A program made the translations under genes and the position numbers. From NCBI GenBank assembly GCA_907164885.2, contig OU015496.1, forward strand, positions 181,440,128 through 181,504,127: a stretch of DNA of 64,000 bases. The letters run 5' to 3'. A model generated the notes under the pieces. That model was not told where the DNA came from, did no database searches, and saw only the letters and a list, made by a program, of their open reading frames with translations. Below, one piece after another: positions 58,425-64,000 of this stretch (its first letter is position 1; each line of letters starts with the position of its first letter). Source of the stretch: Dolomedes plantarius. Taxonomy: Eukaryota > Arthropoda > Arachnida > Araneae > Dolomedidae.

Positions 58425-58814
58425 TGACAGCCATTAATAATAAATTAGAGTTTCGGAGTGGAATAAGTGGGTTTTTGTGGAGACAGCCGAAATATGCCAA
58501 TTTTCAAATAGCGCTTGAGCCCAAACGGTCCGTCGGAGAAAAAAACCTAAGTAGTGAAATTTGTAGGAAATTTTATGTGCTTTAATTTTGATAAATGGGG
58601 TTATATACGAAAAGTTGATAGTTTCCGAGTTATAAGCAAAAAACCTCCAAAAAATGAAAATTTTTACCTTTTTTTGCATTTTCTTCAATGTTGCGTTACG
58701 AAATTTTGTTAACAAACCTCAGATTCGGATTCAGTACCCCAAAAAACATATAAAATGGAAGAAATCAAAACTACCCCAAAATTTTCCTCTGAAAAACACA
58801 ATTTGACTGGACTA
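58425..58814 (-). repeat. Right long terminal inverted repeat
   Basis: Complement of 55747-56140 with scattered substitutions. It carries the mirrored 93-codon frame (58434-58715, minus). The outer end ...TGACTGGACTA is followed by GGT. Confidence 0.9.
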
Positions 58815-59330
58815 GGTCTCTTGATTCAAAACTTGAGCCACAAATTCTTCCCAACCAATATGGCTGCCGCTATACGTATTGGCATACATAGCGCAATAAT
58901 CGGTTCAGAATCCAAAGAGAAGACCAAGAAATAAATGCTACCGAATAGTCAAAGAGTTTAAAAGCATGACATTAACTTGTACGGTAACTTATTGAATCAT
59001 TACTATCTTACTACAATTTTAGCATAAATTAATGCAGTCTTTTCAATTTGAAAGCGGCCAGGATATTGCCAGGATATTCCAGGATTATTTTATGAATAAC
59101 CCCTCCCTATCTACACCCACTTAGATTTATTGAAAAATATTAAGCACTATGTATATCATGCAATGCAATACATACAGTACTTGTTATATAAATGTTATCA
59201 GTTTTAGAAAAGCAGTAGGTTTTGACAATTTTAAAATATTTCCTGTTTTGTTAAATATCGTAACTCATAAAATCCTCGAAAGTTAAGCCTAGGAAAGTGG
59301 AGAGCCTTTTAAAGCTTTTTACTCTTTTAA
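58815..59330. other. AT-rich DNA, no feature seen
   Basis: No gene or repeat recognised. The last four bases are the TTAA flank of the next element. Confidence 0.45.
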
Positions 59331-60079
59331 GGGGACTCACGACCCTTAAGTCGAGGAAATAAGGCATATTTTCATACTTTTTGACTCTTTGTAACTATTT
59401 CAATTTACTCCCAATTTTTCCAAATTTTATGTATATGATAAATTGATATATTTATTTTAATAAACAAATTTTCAACTCTCAAAAAAATTTAAATAATTTT
59501 TTTTTAAAAATGCTTTATATATACCTTGTTTTTTAAGTATTTTTATTGTATACTGGCTTGCGCGCAGAACTATGAAATTAATTTTACACTCAAATGTATA
59601 ATTCCTGTTTTATATTTAACATAAATAATTCAAAATACAATTGAACATAAAACATTCAATATTAAAATATTTTTTCAATTTTTTTAAAACTGTTAAATAT
59701 ACTTAACATTTCTTTAAATTTTTGCATTCATTTACCCCTGAAAAAAATAACAAAATGTGCAGCGATTGCAATAATTCTAGTTCAGACGCAATAAAATAAC
59801 ATGATTATGCAGTGATAAAAATTTCATTGAATTAAGTTTCATAGTTTTTGAGATATCAGTTGCGGAATGATGCAAAATTACATTTTGAGAAAATTGAGTT
59901 TAATTTTTTTCTTACCATAAACTTGATCAGTAATTAAATATTTAGAATATCAATATATCCGGAACTAAGAGGAATATTTTCATGCGGTTTGCTTTATTTT
60001 GTTCAGAAATGATCAGACTTTAACATATGTTTTTTTCAAAAAATCGAATGTTTTAAAGATTTAAGGGTAGTGAGTCCCC
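59331..60079. mobile_element. TTAA-flanked element, family of 8245-8914
   Basis: 749 bp flanked by TTAA (59327-59330 and 60080-60083). The ends read GGGGACTCACGACCCTTAAG and, inwards from the right, GGGGACTCACTACCCTTAAA. This matches the terminus GGGGACTAGGGACCTTTAAC of the element at 8245-8914. The interior is AT-rich without an open frame and, unlike the other copy, is not clearly palindromic. Confidence 0.8.
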
Positions 60080-60083
60080 TTAA

Positions 60084-61398
60084 ATTTCGCTATAAGTAGG
60101 TTATTCTACATTATGTGTATTAAAATGCATGCGCTGCACCCCTACAGCAAGCACGTTAGCAGAAATGACACAAATAGTCCCGACAATTCTTCGGAGACTT
60201 TTTCAATTTCAATAAACTTGTGCCCAAAATATGAATCTTTTTTTGACATTGCAATTCTGACTGGAGTACTTGCATCATTTACTCAATATCATCATTTCCT
60301 TGACAGGTATTGCCAATTAAATAGTGCTATAACAATGCCGTCACAAAAAAAAAGCAAAAAGCGGTTCTAGCTCCATTGCTGCAATTTATTACAACTTTGC
60401 GTATTACAAGTAATTTAAGTGTATCGCTTGTCTAATTGAAAAAGAAGTATCCGAAAATATTTATCTCAATTTTCTATTTCGAGAATTTCTTTCCTGTGGT
60501 TTATGACTTGGTTTTGAAACCTCATTGGCCCGTTGCAGCTTCCCCCTTAACGAAATGCACAGATAGTTTCAAGAAATTAATGCGAGATGCGATATCACCT
60601 CATTTATCGCTCACATATAGTTAATTTCGTTCAGGGGGTATCGACAAAGAGTCACTTAAAAAGGTAATTTATAAGCGGAGGAGAATGGAAGCCTTGTTTT
60701 TCTTTTCACATGGCTGCGAATCTATCGTAACAGCGCATAATGACAAGGATTTATTTTCTCTGGTGTTTTTTAGCTTTCTGCGAGAGAAAAAAAATTTAAC
60801 GCATAGTTTGGGACGTCGCCTCCAACAAAGGATATGCCTCATTAAAGCCATGAGTGACACTTTTCAATTGAGGGGGGAAAACAGCTCAACAATGAGGTGT
60901 CTCCTTTTTCTCTTCGCCTCATTTTAATAACAAGAGGAAATTAGTTCTTGAGATAAGGAGTAAAGCATTTAAATTTAAGAGCATAATAAATATAATGAGG
61001 CGTAATTTTGTGGAACTGCCTGGGATACGAGAAAAAAAAATTAAACGCCCTCGAGGATAGGCGGTTTCAAACATCAAATGGGAATTTTGGAGTTGAAATT
61101 CTCGTCTTTTGTGTGTGGGAATATTACTTTTCCATGCAGTAGGCAGAAGTACACCTGGAGAATTAGATAAAAGTTTCTTATAATGAAATAGTTGATATTT
61201 TTTGTCGTAGAAATAATTAATTAATTCATGATTTATAATATCTACAATAAAGAGAAAAAATTGAAACATGTCAAGCTCTTCAAGTCAATGAACATTAACT
61301 GGTAAATATCACAGATGGTATTGCACAACTTATATTCCTCTTTTAGTTCTTTTATACAAATAGAATGTTATAGAAAAGACCCCAGACAGAGTTCTTAA
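60084..61398. other. Unassigned short frames, no supported gene
   Basis: Open frames at 60113-60370 and 60436-60624 have slightly better composition than average for this window (for example PVVYDLVLKPHWPVAASPLT), but no domain or splice structure I can defend. The overlapping frames at 60669-61269 are not supported. Confidence 0.3.
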
Positions 61399-61818
61399 GG
61401 CTGCTGTGTACTAACCCAGTTGGATTCGCTCGCCTCAATGTTAACCTATGGAGAATATTTGTCTAAGGATTGCCGACTTGGATTGAAAGATTTTTTTTCA
61501 AATTGCACTCCACAATATAGAAAGAAATTTTACACCTTGGAGCATTTTTCGTTATAAAAAATATGCAAATAATATTTTTTAATTTAAATTACTCGGGAAA
61601 ATATCTGGCAAAGTGTGTTTTAAATGCTCGTAGTTTCCTTTGATGGACTAAATTTATAAAATGAGTCCTGTTGCATGGTCCAGAAAAGTTCAGGCTATCT
61701 GAAAGTACCATTTTTACGGGATTTTCAGCATTTATGTATCTGTAAATAGTAGAAAAATTTTCTCCATAGGTAAACATCGAGGTGAGTGAATCCAATAGGG
61801 TTAGTACATAGTAGCTGT
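61399..61818 (-). mobile_element. MITE of the 417-bp TTAA family, inverted copy
   Basis: Left end GGCTGCTGTGTACTAACCC after TTAA (61395-61398). The right end is mutated (CATAGTAGCTG, no TTAA retained). The interior is the complement of the 21002-21418 copy. It carries the counterpart of that copy's open frame on the minus strand. Confidence 0.85.
61589..61795 (-). CDS. Open frame inside the inverted MITE copy
   Basis: 68 codons beginning MDSLTSMFTYGENFSTIYRY, the counterpart of the frame at 21011-21250. Differences between the two are spread across the frame. No known domain. Evidence for function is limited to the frame surviving in two of three copies. Confidence 0.25.
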   Translation of the reverse strand: MDSLTSMFTYGENFSTIYRYINAENPVKMVLSDSLNFSGPCNRTHFINLVHQRKLRAFKTHFARYFPE

Positions 61819-62852
61819 TCCAGTCTGATCATCTCCGGACTTTTCCTTCTTCGATTATATTAACTTTTTTTTATTTTTAATCATAAACTGTTCCCAATGT
61901 AATTCTACTAACAGCTGCTGTAGTGAATTGTAGCACAAGATTTCTATAAATAGATCACTTCCTGTATAGCGCGCATGCGCATTGATTTTCAACATTTCGA
62001 TTCCCGCGTTAAGTAAATTTTTGTCACTTCAAAAGGGTGCTTCTTACTAAGAGCACATTCTATTTTCATTACATGTTATTCTTAATATTAATTCTGTGGA
62101 CTTTCGTTTTTTTTTTTTTGTCGTTTGATTTAGAAACTTTTAACCACTGAACCTCATGTTGACTTCTTCCAGTAGCTTTAAAGGCTGGATTTTTAAGAGA
62201 AACAACCGAATAGTAAGTTTCGCAGCAATGAAAAACTGGGACTAAAGGACTTAGGGGAATTATAAGCACTTGAGTTCTCGAGTCATAGAAATAACTTTTT
62301 ACAAATACCCGTGATTGATTTTGGTTGTGCAAGAACCCTAAAAAAATCAGTCATTAATATTTTGTTATTTGCGAACACGTTAATTCTGTGCATCTTAAAA
62401 TATTCTTATTATAGTCATTAAGCATCGGGTCGGGTCCACTGAAACTTAACTTATGAGTTCCTCTCTTTCATAAGTGATTACCACAACAAACTTGCTATGT
62501 CTCCACAAAGAAGAAGCAGATTAAATGTGTTGGTGCCAAAATTTCCACCGTGAGGTAATGGGGGTTTGCGGATTCGAAAGTAACTGTCAACCCTAATGAA
62601 TGACTTTGGCTGGTAAAATTAATGAAAACAAATTGAAGTCAACTCCTCCTTTCCTGAAAATTAACTGCCATGATATTTCGTAACTGAAGATAGTCGGAAA
62701 AAGAAGGGGGAAAGAGGGAAAATGCTGTTTAATGTTTATGACAGAGACCTCCCAGCAAATAGAATAGCCGGTTATGTACAAAACTAAAACTTTTCAATAC
62801 GTAGGATAAAAACAAATAATATGTGCCAGTTTCTAAGCGTATAATAAATTAA
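61819..62852. other. AT-rich DNA, no gene supported
   Basis: No repeat or RNA seen. The open frames at 62069-62332 and 62593-62781 lack any recognisable feature. Confidence 0.4.
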
Positions 62853-63585
62853 GGTGACTGTCTACGTTGAAAATGCCATTTTTTGACTATTTTGGTCAAT
62901 TTTATATTTTGCAAGAATCGTGTAAGTCAATCTTTTACTCTTTTCAAAACCGTTTTGATTTTCATTCTACATTAATTAGAAGCAGAGTTATAGCTACTTT
63001 TAAAAACATCGTCTGATACAAAATTGAAGTGACACACAACTTTAAATGCGTTTTTTCTCAGAATTATGTTTTTTAGCACAAATCTCTACCGTTATCATGA
63101 TATCTCACATAATAATGCATATAATTTGATAAAATTTTCAGGAAATGTTTTAGATGCTATTGTTAATGAAATGACGCACAATAATTGATGTATAATAAAT
63201 AGTTTTTTGTTTGGAGCTGTTTTTATAAGGAAAGTAATGACGAATTGGAGAAAATTTTCATATTGGAACATAAAATTGTCTGTATTGCTTTTTAATTTTA
63301 AAATTTCTCTTAGATTGAGGGTCATTTTGAAGATAACTGTTATATGTATCATGTGTGAGAAGGAAATTAAAATAATAGCATTAGAATTTTGTGCAGAGTG
63401 ATAGGCGTTTTAGCTAAATTTCATTAAAAATTACTTCAAATTGACCAATTTATAAAAAAGTATGGTATTTACAGGCAAGTTTTTTTTAATTTTTTATTTT
63501 TAAATGCTATTTTACCATAAAAGACCAAAAAATTCTTAAAAAAACAATTTTTTTTAAAAATTGGCTCCGAACGTAGGCAGTCACC
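62853..63585. mobile_element. TTAA-type element with GGTGACTG ends
   Basis: 733 bp with short inverted ends GGTGACTGTCTACGTT and, inwards from the right, GGTGACTGCCTACGTT. The left flank is TTAA (62849-62852); the right is TTAT (63586-63589), presumably a mutated TTAA. No coding domain. Size and target resemble the GGGGACT family, but the termini differ. Confidence 0.7.
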
Positions 63586-64000
63586 TTATGCGTATTTAAA
63601 CAAAATAGTTTGAGTATAAATAAAAATACGAATTTTAGAGGTATTAATTTTTGAAACAAATAATTTAAGATATATGATGCAACAGAATATTGTGTATTTA
63701 TAAAAATCTTTTTTTATCTCAAGCGTCCAAACACTCTTCTGTTCTTTTTTCTTTGTGCATTTTAAATACATTCAAGTTTAAAGCTGCAAAACTTGTTCTT
63801 ATATCGAATACTTTTTTTCTTCTGAAATGGTTCTCTCTTGTCTTGTTTTGTTCCATGCTCCAATTCCTTCAAGATATTTGGAAGTTTCGCTGCATAACAA
63901 GCACGGTAAAAAGTCCAAGGGAGATTTATTTTGCCCATTCTAATATGTTTTAAATTTAGAATTATGCATATTTTTTTTCTTCTCGTGTAACAAATAAGTC
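63586..64000. other. AT-rich DNA to window end
   Basis: No gene or repeat recognised. Confidence 0.45.

Larger units (their letters stand above)
55747..58814 (+). mobile_element. Long-inverted-repeat transposon with zinc-binding gene
   Basis: 3068 bp bounded by inverted repeats of about 390 bp (55747-56140 and 58425-58814). Both ends begin TAGTCCAGTCAAATTGTG or a one-base variant, and the arms are highly similar throughout, with GGAAAATTTTGGGGTAGTTT, AACTATCAACTTTTCG and TCAAATAGCGCTTGAGCC modules. Possible 3-bp flanks GGT (55744-55746 and 58815-58817) would be the target duplication, though 3 bp could match by chance. The interior is GC-richer and carries one spliced, decayed gene (56606-58194). 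I cannot place it in a named superfamily: neither the termini nor the protein shows an obvious DDE/D transposase signature. Confidence 0.85.

Noticed and set aside
1..64000. CRISPR arrays, bacterial operons, tRNA or rRNA genes
   Set aside because: None seen. Tandem repeats here lack spacer structure, and the only tRNA-like sequences are SINE parts.

Overview
The window is eukaryotic: AT-rich throughout, without long open reading frames, operons or dense genes, but with many DNA transposons, non-LTR and LTR remnants, tRNA-derived SINEs, tandem repeats and (TA)n tracts. The mix of Tc1/mariner, hAT, TTAA-flanked elements, a Helitron and LINEs with (CAA)n tails suits an arthropod. I lean towards a chelicerate such as a spider, but that is inference. 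No complete host gene is visible. The best host-gene candidate is one exon-like block at 2272-2469.

Layout. 0-9 kb: a PIF/Harbinger-like palindromic MITE (418-669), a hAT MITE with a perfect 8-bp target duplication (1083-1573), the candidate exon, a hairpin (3975-4127), a mariner copy with broken transposase (4624-5945), a fold-back MITE (6160-6497) and a palindromic TTAA-flanked element (8245-8914). 9-19 kb: divergent 207-bp tandem repeats, a Helitron with both diagnostic ends (11777-12802), SINE copies and a 2.1-kb fold-back element with tandem subrepeats (15975-18105). 19-33 kb: copies of a 417-bp MITE, a second mariner with a GC-rich insert, two LINE 3' ends and several microsatellites. 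33-42 kb: a dispersed repeat interrupted by a second DD41D-type mariner, a decayed Tc1 element, and a young tandem array with an exact 532-bp period bracketed by two 193-bp direct repeats. 42-55 kb: a likely solo LTR inside a (TA)n tract, a 1.5-kb hAT with perfect 8-bp duplications, another copy of the dispersed repeat, and unusually clean palindromes. 55-64 kb: a 3.07-kb transposon with about 390-bp inverted ends carrying a decayed, intron-containing gene for a double CxxC/HxxC protein, then further TTAA-flanked elements.

The genes do not form a pathway. Nearly everything recognisable is mobile or repetitive, often nested, and all transposase frames are broken. The long-inverted-repeat transposon at 55747-58814 is the least familiar element and the best candidate for a poorly described system. 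All calls are by eye. Family names rest on terminal sequences, target duplications and conserved motifs, not on database searches.
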